This document shows positions 44,243 to 52,675 of a stretch of DNA of 64,000 bases, one piece after another. The translations under genes and the position numbers were made by a program. Source of the DNA: SZAS-79 sp963844255 (GTDB lineage: Bacteria > Pseudomonadota > Gammaproteobacteria > Burkholderiales > SG8-39). The notes beneath the pieces were generated by a model, which searched no databases, was not told where the DNA came from, and worked only from the letters and a program-made list of their open reading frames with translations. The number at the start of each line of letters is the position of its first letter. The first letter of the stretch is position 1. The DNA is taken from contig CAWJNP010000051.1 in the NCBI GenBank assembly GCA_963844255.1, forward strand, positions 1 to 64,000. The letters are read 5' to 3'.

Positions 44243-44874
44243 CCCCTATCGCCGAGAATGCGAGCCCGCGTGACCCGCGATGGTCCGTTTCGTATTTAAA
44301 GCTCGCGGAAGGATTGATCATCGCAGGCGCCAAGGCGAAGCTCGTCGAGCGCTATACGCATCTGCCCCATGGCCGGGTCAGAGAGATGTACAGGGCGTTC
44401 CGCGGCACGGCCCCACCGGCGGGGCCGATCATGCAAGGCAGCGCCCGATACTTCGCGGTACCCGGCAAGAACACCTCCGAGGCATCGCGCGTCCAGTGCG
44501 CGATTTTCCTCGCCTGCTACGAGCGAATGCGGAACATTACTGCCATTCCGGTGCAGCGCGGATGGTGTCTCCTGGCCGCTTTCAATGCGTACTTGAGTCT
44601 CACGGAAAAACTCAGTAAGACCACTTCACTCAAGCGGCTGGATATCAACCAAGCCTATGCGTTGCTCACGTACTGCGGATTTCTGACACAGCGCATCGAA
44701 GCGGAATTGCAGCGCATCGAGTGCCCTGTTTGCGCGATCTACTATCCGGTCGCGGCCCACGAGCCTCTCGAGAGGCAAGGCTGCCCGGTGTGTGCAATCA
44801 ACGCCAATTGCCTGCGTCTCTCGCGGCAGGCTTCCCCCTCGGGGCGCAACCGCCTCGGTATGCGAGCGAAATAG
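44239..44874 (+). CDS. FlhC-like transcriptional activator, 211 aa
   Basis: DNA-binding partner of the FlhD-like protein. The N-terminal half contains an HTH-like stretch (LVERYTHLPHGRVREMYRAFRG). The C-terminal half has CPVC, 17 residues, then CPVC, reproducing the CxxC...CxxC zinc site of FlhC. GTG start at 44239 within the previous stop (GTGA). Expected to be the master activator of excision and conjugation genes once the divergent repressor is lifted. Confidence 0.8.
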   Translation: MTPIAENASPRDPRWSVSYLKLAEGLIIAGAKAKLVERYTHLPHGRVREMYRAFRGTAPPAGPIMQGSARYFAVPGKNTSEASRVQCAIFLACYERMRNITAIPVQRGWCLLAAFNAYLSLTEKLSKTTSLKRLDINQAYALLTYCGFLTQRIEAELQRIECPVCAIYYPVAAHEPLERQGCPVCAINANCLRLSRQASPSGRNRLGMRAK

Positions 44875-45028
44875 AGCCTTTTCCCGTCCTACCCCCCTGA
44901 TGTCGCGGTGGGTTTGGCGCAGCGCGGATTGTTGCCAGTCACCAAAATCCTCGCATGTGCGAACGCCTCAAGAAACTTGATTCGCGGCCAGTTGCCGCCG
45001 AGGTTACGCCGTGGCGGAGGACACACCC

Positions 45029-45874
45029 ATGATCAAGTTCACGGTGACCAGCACCAAGGGCGGGGTTGGCAAGACCACCCTGACGGCCAATCTGGGCGCC
45101 CTGCTTGCCGACATGGGGTTGCGCGTTCTGCTGATCGACGCGGATGTGCAGCCATCACTTTCCAAGTTCTTTCCGCTCACCAACCCGAAGCCGTCTGCGG
45201 GCCTCACCGAAGTGCTGGTCCGCGGCGAACTGGCAGACGATTGCATCACCGCCACGATGTATCGGAACTTGGACATCGTTGTTTCCGATGATCCGGAAGG
45301 CCGCCTCCCGCACTGGCTGCTGAACCGGATCGACCGAGGATTCCGGCTTCGCATGGCGCTCAATTCGCTGGCGCACGACGATGCGTACGACTGCGTGCTT
45401 ATCGATACGCAGGGTGCGGTCGGGCCCTTGCAGGATGCAGCGGTACTGGCCGCCGACATCCTCATCTCGCCGATCACTCCCGAGATCCTCTCGGCCCGCG
45501 AATTCAAGGACGGAACGATGGAACTCCTCGAGCGGCTGGAGCCGAGCAGCGCGCTTGGTGCGACGCTTGGCCCCATGAAAGCGGTGATCTATCGCCAGGA
45601 CCGGACGACCGATGCACGCGTCATCGCGGCCGGCATTCGGGAGGACTTTATCAAATTGAAGGGCCGCGTCACCGTTCTCAAGACCGTGGTTCCCTACGCC
45701 AAGGCGTACAAGGAAGCAGCGACGCTTCGAACTCCCGTGCATCGCCACGAGCGCAAGCGTTACGGCATTGCGCCAAGCGCCTATAGCGTGATGCACGCGC
45801 TCGCCTGGGAGTTGATTCCAAGCCTTGAAGGGACGCTCGTGGACTCATTCTCGACTCGGGAGTGCGTCGCGTGA
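45029..45874 (+). CDS. parA: ParA-family partition ATPase, 281 aa
   Basis: Deviant Walker A KGGVGKTTLTANL with the signature lysine, Walker A' DADVQPSL and Walker B CVLIDTQG. It probably segregates the excised circular element or silences it with ParB. GGAGG at 45014-45018 favours the ATG at 45029 over the GTG six codons earlier. First gene of the element's conserved maintenance module; the 154-base gap before it has no gene. Confidence 0.92.
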   Translation: MIKFTVTSTKGGVGKTTLTANLGALLADMGLRVLLIDADVQPSLSKFFPLTNPKPSAGLTEVLVRGELADDCITATMYRNLDIVVSDDPEGRLPHWLLNRIDRGFRLRMALNSLAHDDAYDCVLIDTQGAVGPLQDAAVLAADILISPITPEILSAREFKDGTMELLERLEPSSALGATLGPMKAVIYRQDRTTDARVIAAGIREDFIKLKGRVTVLKTVVPYAKAYKEAATLRTPVHRHERKRYGIAPSAYSVMHALAWELIPSLEGTLVDSFSTRECVA

Positions 45875-47427
45875 GCGGCGAACCGAGAGCAAGCGACGCT
45901 CCAGTCGCGGCATTGGCCGTTGCTACGGGTGGCGCGCGCGCGCGTCACGCCTCGATCGAGGAACGACGTCGGCTGGTGGCTGAATCGTTGCGCGTTGGAA
46001 ATCCCGGAAGCCCCTCGAAGGACCTCCCGGAGCGGGCCGATCCGCGGCATGACTGCCAGATTGAGCTTGCGGTCGATGACATACGCCCATACGAGAACAA
46101 TCCGCGTCGCGCCGGAAACGCCAGATTCGCGGAAATCAAGGAATCGATTCGTTCGAGCGGAATCCGCAACCCGCTCACGGTCACGCGTAGACCCGGCGAC
46201 GAGCACTTCATCGTCGAGGCCGGCGGTAACACGCGCCTGCTCGCGATCCAACAGCTCTGGGCCGAAGCGCGCGACGCGCGTTTCCAGAGGCTCGTCGTGC
46301 TGTTTCGACCGTGGCGCTCCGAAAGTCACGTGCTTACCTCGCACCTCATCGAGAACGAACTGCGCGGTGAGATGACGTTCTGGGACAAGGCGAGCGGGGT
46401 CGTGGCCTTGAAAGCGCGACTCGAAGACGAGAGGGGTGACGCGCTCTCGCTGAGACAACTCGAAGACGAAATGAAGGGCCTGGGTCTGTCCGTGAACACA
46501 GCGACGCTTGCCCACTGCCTGTTCGCCGTTGAGCGGCTGCGAACCCTGGGACAGGCTGTTGACGATCTGTCTGGTCTGGACGTCAAGACCATGCAGCCAC
46601 GGCTCAATGCCATGAAGCGTTATGCGCAGATGCGCGCGGCGCTTGCCGAGGCAGATCTCTACGCGACGGTCTTCGAGCCGATTTTTCAGAACGCGGCGGA
46701 CCAGTATCGCCAATCACGTGCCTTCAGCGCTTCAGAGGTCTGTGGAGCGTGCGAAGAGGCCTTGGCCCGGGAACTCGGCGAACCTGTCGCGCATGTCCGC
46801 CTCGCGCTCGACTCGCCGCCACGGTCGTCGCAGACCTCGCCGGAAACCTCGCTTGCACGGGTCAGTGCGGACAGACCCGATGAGTCGGCGGAGATAGCGC
46901 CGACCGTTGTTCGTGATCCGTCTCGGTCCGATCGGGCTGTTAGCACAGCTAACGCGGCGAACACTGTTTCCGACCCTCCGGCAGACTCGCTTGTATCGCA
47001 TGACGAGAACACCGTGGTGCGCTCGCACATCATCGAGCACGTGCAGTCATTCGCCAGGCTTGCCGGTATCGGCGACTGTTTTCGCCTTCACGCTGCCGCG
47101 CCATTGGGCTTCTACATGGACACGTTGCCGGTACCGGCCGAGGAGGAGTCTCTGCCGCCCAGCCGGCAACAAGCCTGGTGGCTGCTCGCGTTGGTCGCCG
47201 GCCAACTCGACCACTCGGTATCGGTGGCCGTGCCGAAAGGCTCAACCGAAGCCGATCCCGTGAACTCCTGCGCTTTCGATGCTGAATTCTTCGGATGGCT
47301 CGTTGACGCACACGACGAGAAGGCCAGCGCCTTATGGAATGTCCTGGCTCTGGTCAGGGATTCTCGGTCTTCGACTGCTGCGTGTCACCCGATGAGTGTC
47401 CCCGATTTGGCGCGGGGGAATGCCTGA
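45871..47427 (+). CDS. parB: ParB-family protein of ICE type, 518 aa
   Basis: The GTG at 45871 overlaps the parA stop (GTGA). Residues ~65-170 form the ParB/sulfiredoxin-like domain (IRPYENNPRRAG, IRSSGIRNPLTVTRRP, EAGGNTRLLAIQQLW, HLIENELRGEM), followed by a helical DNA-binding region to ~290 and a long C-terminal extension seen in ICE ParB proteins. A perfect 15-base palindrome lies within the gene at 46939-46953. Partner of ParA in element maintenance. Confidence 0.87.
   Translation: MSGEPRASDAPVAALAVATGGARARHASIEERRRLVAESLRVGNPGSPSKDLPERADPRHDCQIELAVDDIRPYENNPRRAGNARFAEIKESIRSSGIRNPLTVTRRPGDEHFIVEAGGNTRLLAIQQLWAEARDARFQRLVVLFRPWRSESHVLTSHLIENELRGEMTFWDKASGVVALKARLEDERGDALSLRQLEDEMKGLGLSVNTATLAHCLFAVERLRTLGQAVDDLSGLDVKTMQPRLNAMKRYAQMRAALAEADLYATVFEPIFQNAADQYRQSRAFSASEVCGACEEALARELGEPVAHVRLALDSPPRSSQTSPETSLARVSADRPDESAEIAPTVVRDPSRSDRAVSTANAANTVSDPPADSLVSHDENTVVRSHIIEHVQSFARLAGIGDCFRLHAAAPLGFYMDTLPVPAEEESLPPSRQQAWWLLALVAGQLDHSVSVAVPKGSTEADPVNSCAFDAEFFGWLVDAHDEKASALWNVLALVRDSRSSTAACHPMSVPDLARGNA
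46939..46953. repeat. 15-base palindrome GTTAGC-ACA-GCTAAC, copy 1
   Basis: Perfect inverted repeat with a three-base spacer inside the parB coding region. Closely related copies occur at 49827-49841 and 63957-63971 (one mismatch each). Candidate binding site of ParB or another element regulator. Confidence 0.6.
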
Positions 47428-47969
47428 TGTTGCCGCTACTCGACGCGCAGGTTCGTCTTTTGCTCCTCAACCACGTTGCCGTGCGACTCGCTGAGGCCAC
47501 GCCGACCGACCTTCATGCCGCCGGCATCGAGAACGAACAGTTCGCGCGCTTGCGGCAACTCTCCGCGCTCGACCTGAACCGCCTCGCCGCGATGCGCGAT
47601 CTGACCATTGGTGTCAGCTTCGATGCGGCTGGACTCAATGCGGGGCTGCGCGCCGTCGCGCTGGTCAATGAAGCCAAGGCGTTGGAGGCCTATTTCATCC
47701 GCAATGGGGCTTCATGGAAGATGATGAGCGCGCTGTTCAAGATCCGCCGCAAGGTGACGCTCAAGCGCCGCCGCGACTGCGGCGCCTGGAGGCCTTCGGG
47801 CCGCCTCCATCTTCCTGAATACCCCCTGCGCGAGCGCATCTTCCGCGCATGGCTCGCCATCGAGGACCTGAATCTCCGCGTCCGTTACTACCGGCTGCAT
47901 CAGGCATTCCCGCAGCTCTCCATCGCCGTTCTTGCAGCGGTCGTGCGCGAATTCGAGGCGGACCAATGA
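47427..47969 (+). CDS. DUF2857-type ICE protein, 180 aa
   Basis: Helical protein (DLNRLAAMRDLTIGVSFD, FIRNGASWKMMSALFKI) that follows parB in many SPI-7/PFGI-like elements. Start and preceding stop share one base (TGATG). It contains an HTH-like segment in the second half (MMSALFKIRRKVTLKRRRD). Role unknown; by position a regulator or replication accessory. Confidence 0.75.
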   Translation: MLPLLDAQVRLLLLNHVAVRLAEATPTDLHAAGIENEQFARLRQLSALDLNRLAAMRDLTIGVSFDAAGLNAGLRAVALVNEAKALEAYFIRNGASWKMMSALFKIRRKVTLKRRRDCGAWRPSGRLHLPEYPLRERIFRAWLAIEDLNLRVRYYRLHQAFPQLSIAVLAAVVREFEADQ

Positions 47970-48343
47970 AGAACCCCGCTGCAGTCCGTTCCGGGATTAC
48001 CGCGGAACTCCTTTTGGAAGTCTTCGACCTTCCCGTGAGCTTTCACCGTTGCCTTGTCCCAATAACGGGTGGCGTGACTGCGGCGCTGATGCTCTCCCAG
48101 GCCATCTGGACAACGCAGACGATCGAGCCCGCGGCCAGCGGATGGTTTTCCAGGTCCCAGGAGCAGTGGGCCGACGAAACCGGGCTCACCCGCTGGGAGC
48201 AGGAAACGGCGCGGCGGGCGTTGCGCCACGCTGGATTCCTGGAGGAGAGGCGCGTCGGCATGCCGGCAAAGCTCTGGTTTCGGGTGCGCCCCGAGGCGGT
48301 GTGGCGTGCGTTGCATGCGCACTCCGCCGCACTTCGCCGATGA
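47966..48343 (+). CDS. Single winged-helix domain protein related to the STY4528 replication protein, 125 aa
   Basis: ATG overlaps the preceding stop (ATGA). Its core (FHRCLVPITGGVTAALMLSQ ... QWADETGLTRWEQETARRALRHAG ... GMPAKLWFRV) is the same domain that appears twice in the next protein. It resembles the initiator-type winged helix of plasmid RepA proteins. It may bind the same DNA sites as the neighbour or modulate it. Probably arisen by duplication. Confidence 0.7.
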   Translation: MKNPAAVRSGITAELLLEVFDLPVSFHRCLVPITGGVTAALMLSQAIWTTQTIEPAASGWFSRSQEQWADETGLTRWEQETARRALRHAGFLEERRVGMPAKLWFRVRPEAVWRALHAHSAALRR

Positions 48344-48361
48344 CGGTGCGCAGGGTCAGGC

Positions 48362-49783
48362 GTGAGAGACAGGAAAAGTGACGTAAATACTGCTGACGAC
48401 ACATGGAAATCCGCGAAACACAACAGAGATCTCGCGATTGTCTGGCCGCTGCTGGGCCGGCACATCGCCTTTCATCGTCGGCTCGTGGATCTGACGGCGA
48501 GCGTGAAGGCGGCGCTGTTGCTATCGCAGACGATTTACTGGACACGGCACGGCCGAGACATCGCCAGTACCGGCGGGTGGTTTTTCAAGACAACTGAGCA
48601 GTGGCAAATGGAAACCGGGCTTTCAGCAAAGGAACAAATTACCGCACGCAAGGTGTTGCGCGAGCTGGCGATCCTCAACGAGCAGCGCATGGGCATACCG
48701 GCGAAGCTGCACTTTCGGCTTTGCATTGATCAGCTCGGCACCTTGCTTGCCGATCGGATCGGCAGCGCTTCCGGTCGCTTGGACTGGGCCGACGGTGCCG
48801 TTGTAGCGGAACTGCTCGGGCCATCGCTGGCCTATCACCGCACGCTCGCCGGTATTGGAGGCGGTGTCCATGCGGGACTGCTGCTCTCTCGCGCGCTGCA
48901 CCTGACGAGGCTTCAATCGAAAAGGCAATTGGAGCAATGGATCTGCAACTCGGCGGCGCAGTGGACCGACCAGATCGGCCTCACACGTCGTGAACAAGAG
49001 ACCGCGCGCAAAGAACTGGCGCGCGCCGGAGTGTGGGAGGAGTCGCTCACCGGAATTCCACCCCGGCTTGTCGCCCGCATCAGGCTGGATTGTCTCCTCG
49101 CGCTTCTTGCCGGCGAGGAAAGACCATCCGCCGATGATATCACCGTGCCGTGCTTGCCAGCCTGCGGCATTCCCGCAAACAGGATTTCACAAAACGGCGA
49201 ATCAAGATTGCGGGAACCCCACATCCTTGTTTCGCCGAAAGCGCCAAATCAGTTTCACCAAATCCGCCATCACAGTTCAGCCGAAAGCGCCAAGCTACAT
49301 ATACAAGGAAGTACAAGTGATTCAGTACAACCACTACACACGCTCGACGAGCGCCCCGATGCGGATAAGTCGCAGGGTGGTGGTGATCTGATCTTTCCAG
49401 ACACCTTGCTCCCGCAAGAACGGGCTTCGGCGCTTGTGCTGCTCCAGCGCTGTGCGGATCAAGCGCAGGCATTGCTGGATGAATTGAGCGCACGCATGCA
49501 GGCAAAAGCGGTGCACACCAGCCCGATCGCGTATCTGCGCGGCTTGGTAAGGCGTGCCCATGCCGGCGAGTTTGTCCCGGAACTGGGGCCGCGCGTTGCG
49601 GCTGCGAGACTCAGGCGCAAGGAGGAACTGATCCTGCGCCAGCAGCGCGAGGCCGAGGAACAGCGCCTTGCCGCAGAGCGTGCAACACCGGAATTCCAGG
49701 CCAAGGTTGCCGCACGCCGGGAGGAGATCCGGCGAATGCTCGACGTGTTGAAGTCCGGACGCCAGTCGGGGAAACGTTCATGA
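48362..49783 (+). CDS. STY4528-family ICE replication protein with two winged-helix repeats, 473 aa
   Basis: Two tandem copies of one winged-helix domain occupy about residues 35-125 (FHRRLVDLTASVKAALLLSQ ... GLSAKEQITARKVL ... GIPAKLHFRL) and 150-235 (YHRTLAGIGGGVHAGLLLSR ... GLTRREQETARKEL ... GIPPRLVARI). A disordered linker follows, and a C-terminal charged coiled segment (ARLRRKEELILRQQREAEEQ). GTG start at 48362. Such proteins are annotated as pathogenicity-island replication proteins and may act at the element origin. Confidence 0.82.
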   Translation: MRDRKSDVNTADDTWKSAKHNRDLAIVWPLLGRHIAFHRRLVDLTASVKAALLLSQTIYWTRHGRDIASTGGWFFKTTEQWQMETGLSAKEQITARKVLRELAILNEQRMGIPAKLHFRLCIDQLGTLLADRIGSASGRLDWADGAVVAELLGPSLAYHRTLAGIGGGVHAGLLLSRALHLTRLQSKRQLEQWICNSAAQWTDQIGLTRREQETARKELARAGVWEESLTGIPPRLVARIRLDCLLALLAGEERPSADDITVPCLPACGIPANRISQNGESRLREPHILVSPKAPNQFHQIRHHSSAESAKLHIQGSTSDSVQPLHTLDERPDADKSQGGGDLIFPDTLLPQERASALVLLQRCADQAQALLDELSARMQAKAVHTSPIAYLRGLVRRAHAGEFVPELGPRVAAARLRRKEELILRQQREAEEQRLAAERATPEFQAKVAARREEIRRMLDVLKSGRQSGKRS

Positions 49784-49826
49784 ATGTCCGGCGCGACCGA
49801 GTGCCGAGCGGCGTGGCAGGCCGGCT

Positions 49827-49841
49827 GCTAGCACTGCTAAC
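49827..49841. repeat. 15-base palindrome, copy 2 (GCTAGC-ACT-GCTAAC)
   Basis: Lies in the 114-base gap between the STY4528-type gene and the PFL_4669-type gene, 57 bases before the next ribosome-binding region, so it could act as an operator. One mismatch from a perfect repeat. Confidence 0.6.
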
Positions 49842-49897
49842 GCACCACCGCGTCCCGCGCCCAATCCGAAATTAAATCTATCAAGACGGAGTCTTTC

Positions 49898-50896
49898 ATG
49901 GGAAAAACTGATACAGCTGCACGGTGCGACCGCAGCGAATTGGATGGCATACCAGCCAGTCCCGCACCTTTCCCGGTAAGCCCCGACTCGCCCTTCGCCG
50001 ATGGTTACGACATCGCATCCGAGCGCGACGCGTTGGCGGATCTGGTGGCAGCCGAGAACCCGGCTCAGGCCGATCCGCGCTGGGCCAGGCTCGTCGAACT
50101 GCGTGAGCGGGAAAGCGAGTTGCGCCGGAGCGCGAAGGGCGAGACACGGCGCCCGGTGCCTGCTCCCGTCGTGGAGGTGCGCACAGCGAGTCGCGCCGCG
50201 AAGCTTGGCCAGCTCGCGGATGCCACGCCCGACACGATGACGCTGCACACCAAGGACGCCTATCGCATGTTCACCGGCCGTTCTGCAGATGCCGAAGCCA
50301 AGGTGCCGCCCATTCCCGGAGGCAAAGCGCTTTGCGGCCGTCCTCAAATCCATCTGGCACTTGTCGGCGAACGACAACCCGTACGCCGACTGGATTCTGA
50401 TCCGGATGTATGACGGGTCTGGCCGCGATTCGCGCGCATCTGGGCCGCGTGATCACGGCACGCGAGGAAGCGATCGATCTCCTCAAGCGCAAAGGGCTGT
50501 CGCTGTCCGTGATGGGTTCGCGCAGCCCCAAGACCGTGGAACTCGGGTTTCGCAGTCCCTACGGCTACGCCACGGCGGAGGCAATCGTCGAGTTCGACTA
50601 CTACGTGCGAATGATCAAGACGCTCATTCACAAGGACCGCATGAGCGACGAGGAGGGCAGGGCGGCGATTCGCGAGGTCGGCCGGGAGATGCGCGCCTTG
50701 TTCCTCGAACCGATCCGCTGGGAGCGGCATCTCCTGCGCGAGGAGCTGCGGCAATTGAGCCGCAGCGATTTTCTGCCGGGGGCAGACGAGACTGGCGCGC
50801 CAGCGTGTGCGTGCCGCGGTCGCTCTGTTCGGTGAAGTGCCACGCAAGGTATTCACGGCGTGCAGAGACGCCGCGGCACTACGCGGCGTCGCGTGA
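49898..50896 (+). CDS. PFL_4669-family ICE protein, frame broken three times by probable insertions
   Basis: Conserved protein of integrating conjugative elements. ATG at 49898 after GGAG. The conserved part runs LGQLADATPDTMTLHTKDAY, PPIPGGKRFAAVLKSIWH (after removing a G near 50327), ADWILIRMYDGLAAIRAHLG (after removing a G near 50415) and SDFLPGADELARQRVRAAV (after removing an A near 50791), ending at 50896. Each join needs loss of exactly one base and gives a smooth reading, so sequencing error is the best explanation. Function unknown; it always travels with ssb and STY4534-type genes. Confidence 0.75.
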
Positions 50897-50985
50897 AGCT
50901 GACCGATGCCGAGCTGCGCCTTCTGGAACAGGCATCGCTCACCGCGGCCGAAGTGCCGCAGCAACCCGACACGGAACTGCTGTGA
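50893..50985 (+). CDS. Possible 30-residue frame or true C-terminus of the PFL_4669-type gene
   Basis: A GTG overlaps the preceding TGA (GTGA) and opens VKLTDAELRLLEQASL to TELL. It may be a very small coupled gene, or, given the frame errors just upstream, the real end of the previous protein. No independent support. Confidence 0.3.
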   Translation: MKLTDAELRLLEQASLTAAEVPQQPDTELL

Positions 50986-51138
50986 GAACGCAATCGGCAG
51001 GCGGTGTTGCCATTTCGTGAAGGCGCTATGACGGCCGTGCTCCAACGGTTTCCCGTGAAACATTACGCGACCAACGCGTGCGTCGAGGGCGGCGGCAAAT
51101 GCTGGATCAGTGAGTCAATCAACCAAACGGAGGGTGGT

Positions 51139-51540
51139 ATGTCAAACGAGTTTCGTGGAACTGGAAATGTGGGTGACCAGCCGGTCTTGAAAACCGTCAT
51201 GGTCGCAAAAGAGGAACGGCAGGTCGCCGAGCTTCGGGTGTTCTTCGACGAGTACCGTCAGGACGGCAGCGGTGGCCTGGAGCAGGCCGGCGGATTCTGG
51301 CTCGACGTCAACGTCTGGGGCGAACGACATGCAGCGGACGTTGCGCAGCTCGTGAAGAAGGGCGCGCGCGTGCATGTCATCGGGCGCCTCGCCGAGAGCA
51401 AGTGGATCGCGACGAAGACAGGCGAGGAGCATCGCGCACTGTATCTGAACGCAGATCGTCTTTATCTGAGTCTCGCACGGCTCGCTGAGGTCAGGTTCAA
51501 GCCGCGGCGTGAAGCAACCGAGGGGAGGGCATCGGCTTGA
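51139..51540 (+). CDS. ssb: Single-stranded DNA-binding protein, ICE type, 133 aa
   Basis: OB-fold SSB. FRGTGNVGDQPVLKTV at the N-terminus and the central strand GGFWLDVNVWGERHA with RVHVIGRLAESKWI are SSB core motifs. GGAGGGT precedes the ATG at 51139. The frame is open further upstream, but the earlier codons look non-coding. It lacks the acidic DDxIPF-type tail of host SSB, ending Arg/Ala-rich, so it probably does not recruit the usual SSB partners. It would protect transferred single strands. Confidence 0.87.
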   Translation: MSNEFRGTGNVGDQPVLKTVMVAKEERQVAELRVFFDEYRQDGSGGLEQAGGFWLDVNVWGERHAADVAQLVKKGARVHVIGRLAESKWIATKTGEEHRALYLNADRLYLSLARLAEVRFKPRREATEGRASA

Positions 51541-51609
51541 AGGAGGCAGCCATGACGACTGGGCGCGGCCAGTGAGCCGGCGCTCTGTCCAAGCGCCGAA
51601 GAACTCCGG

Positions 51610-51832
51610 ATGGTCCGAGCGATTGCACTGCTCGCGCTGCAGGAGGCGGCGCGCCACGGCGAGTATCGCGCGACCTTTCACGGGTTTCGTGTTCAGGCGC
51701 TGCGGAAGTGTTCGGCGCCCGGTTCCGAAGCCTTTGTCGAAGTGAATCTCTGCGTGAGCCTCGGGAAGACTCGTTGTCGAGCACAGCCTGGTGGCCGCGA
51801 CCGATGCCGATGCAATGGAACCAAAACCGTGA
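51610..51832 (+). CDS. Small ICE hypothetical protein, frame broken once by a probable insertion
   Basis: ATG at 51610 (TTG/GTG alternatives just upstream). It reads MVRAIALLALQEAARHGEYRA to VNLCVSLGKTR; removing one T near 51774 continues VEHSLVAATDADAMEPKP and stops at 51832. The repaired protein (~73 residues) has an even alpha/beta composition, whereas the unrepaired end is Cys/Arg-rich and unlikely. No family recognised; between ssb and the DUF3577 gene. Confidence 0.5.
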
Positions 51833-51951
51833 ACGACGGTCATCTGATTTGAATACGTGCTGCTCGACTCCGTGCCGCAGGGCGGGTGTCGCGCAGAAGC
51901 TGTCAGGTTTTACGTTGGCTGTGTCAGCCCGCTTGATGCTCGTTACGCATC

Positions 51952-52054
51952 GCCCTTAGGGCACGGGAGACTCGTCTCCCGATCCCTAGTGCTCGCAAGA
52001 GCGCCGAAACCGGTCAGATCTCCTGAGAACCGGTGGCCGCAAGGCTCGGAGGTA
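51952..52054 (+). ncRNA. Structured leader RNA upstream of the DUF3577 gene (repeated element, copy 1)
   Basis: Four hairpins in a row: GCCCTTAGGGC (51952-51962); CGGGAGAC/GTCTCCCG (51964-51981, TC loop); GCTC-GCAA-GAGC (51991-52002); then the repeated element. That element is a six-base stem ACCGGT/ACCGGT (52009-52014, 52029-52034) around a 14-base loop containing ATCTCCTGA, followed at once by a GNRA hairpin GCC-GCAA-GGC (52036-52045) and CGGAGGTA. The loop CTCC can pair with GGAG at 52048-52051. The same element recurs before radC with compensatory change. Context resembles the described radC RNA motif; identity unproven. Confidence 0.65.
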
Positions 52055-52103
52055 GTTGTCAGTTGCTTCATCCCAGTCGGGGATTCCTATCCCCGGTCGG
52101 GGC

Positions 52104-52143
52104 ATGGTCTCCCCATTTATTTTTCATGTGAAAAGGAGACCAT
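52104..52143 (+). promoter_or_regulatory. Inverted repeat hiding the ribosome-binding site of the DUF3577 gene
   Basis: ATGGTCTCC (52104-52112) pairs perfectly with GGAGACCAT (52135-52143); the latter contains the Shine-Dalgarno GGAG and ends next to the ATG at 52145. Within the loop TTTTCA and TGAAAA can pair as well. Upstream lie GGGGA...TCCCC (about 52079-52094) and GGTCGGGG blocks that offer alternative pairings with the CTCCCC strand. Confidence 0.65.
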
Positions 52144-52144
52144 C

Positions 52145-52585
52145 ATGTCCGAGCAATCCCAGGCAACAAGTCAGTCGTCGTTCTTCAACTTGCACGTCGA
52201 AGGCGTCGGCTATCTCAATCGCGTTCGCACGGTCAAGCCGAAGAATGGCCAGGAGTTTCTGGCCTGCACCGTGTCCGCGATGCGCGGCAGCACCGCTGAC
52301 CTCGGCTACACCAAGTTCGACTGCAAGGTGAGCGGCGCCGAAGCCCAGAAGATCGTCAAGCGCTTGGAGTCCGATGTCGCGGCCGAAAAGACCGTGATCA
52401 TCGGCTTCAAGATCGCCGACATCTACCCCGAACTGTTCACCTTCGAGAAAGGTGACAAGAAGGGACAGGCTGGCGTCAGCATCAAGGGTCGTCTGCTGCG
52501 GATCAAGTTCGCCAAGGTCGACGGCGAAGCACTCGATCTGCCGCAACCGGCGCGCTCGAGCGAACCCGAGAGCGTCGCGGCCTAA
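52145..52585 (+). CDS. DUF3577 / STY4534-family ICE protein, 146 aa
   Basis: Conserved in SPI-7/PFGI-like elements between ssb and topoisomerase-type genes. SFFNLHVEGVGYLNRVRTVKP, FLACTVSAMRGS and GYTKFDCKVSG mark the family, an OB-like fold likely to bind single-stranded DNA. ATG at 52145, with the ribosome-binding site inside an inverted repeat. Probably replication or transfer accessory. Confidence 0.85.
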   Translation: MSEQSQATSQSSFFNLHVEGVGYLNRVRTVKPKNGQEFLACTVSAMRGSTADLGYTKFDCKVSGAEAQKIVKRLESDVAAEKTVIIGFKIADIYPELFTFEKGDKKGQAGVSIKGRLLRIKFAKVDGEALDLPQPARSSEPESVAA

Positions 52586-52612
52586 CCGTTCGTATCAGGC
52601 AGTCGTTCTTCC

Positions 52613-52672
52613 ACCCCCTGGGGAGATCTCTCTCCCCGGGGGAGTGGTCTCCTCGTTTTTCTTGAGGAGACC
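52613..52672 (+). promoter_or_regulatory. Double hairpin leader with hidden ribosome-binding site, before mini-protein A
   Basis: First hairpin: CCCCC-T-GGGGAGA pairs with TCTCCCC-GGGGG (52613-52642, one bulge). Second: GGTCTCCTC (52646-52654) pairs perfectly with GAGGAGACC (52664-52672) around a T-rich nine-base loop; the 3' arm holds the Shine-Dalgarno. The mini-protein ATG is at 52676. Layout matches that before the DUF3577 and radC genes. Confidence 0.65.
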
Positions 52673-52675
52673 GTC

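Noticed and set aside
51952..51962. AcaCD/SetCD-type activator box (GCCCTTAGGGC)
   Set aside because: Shorter than the known box and part of a hairpin series; no promoter at the required distance.
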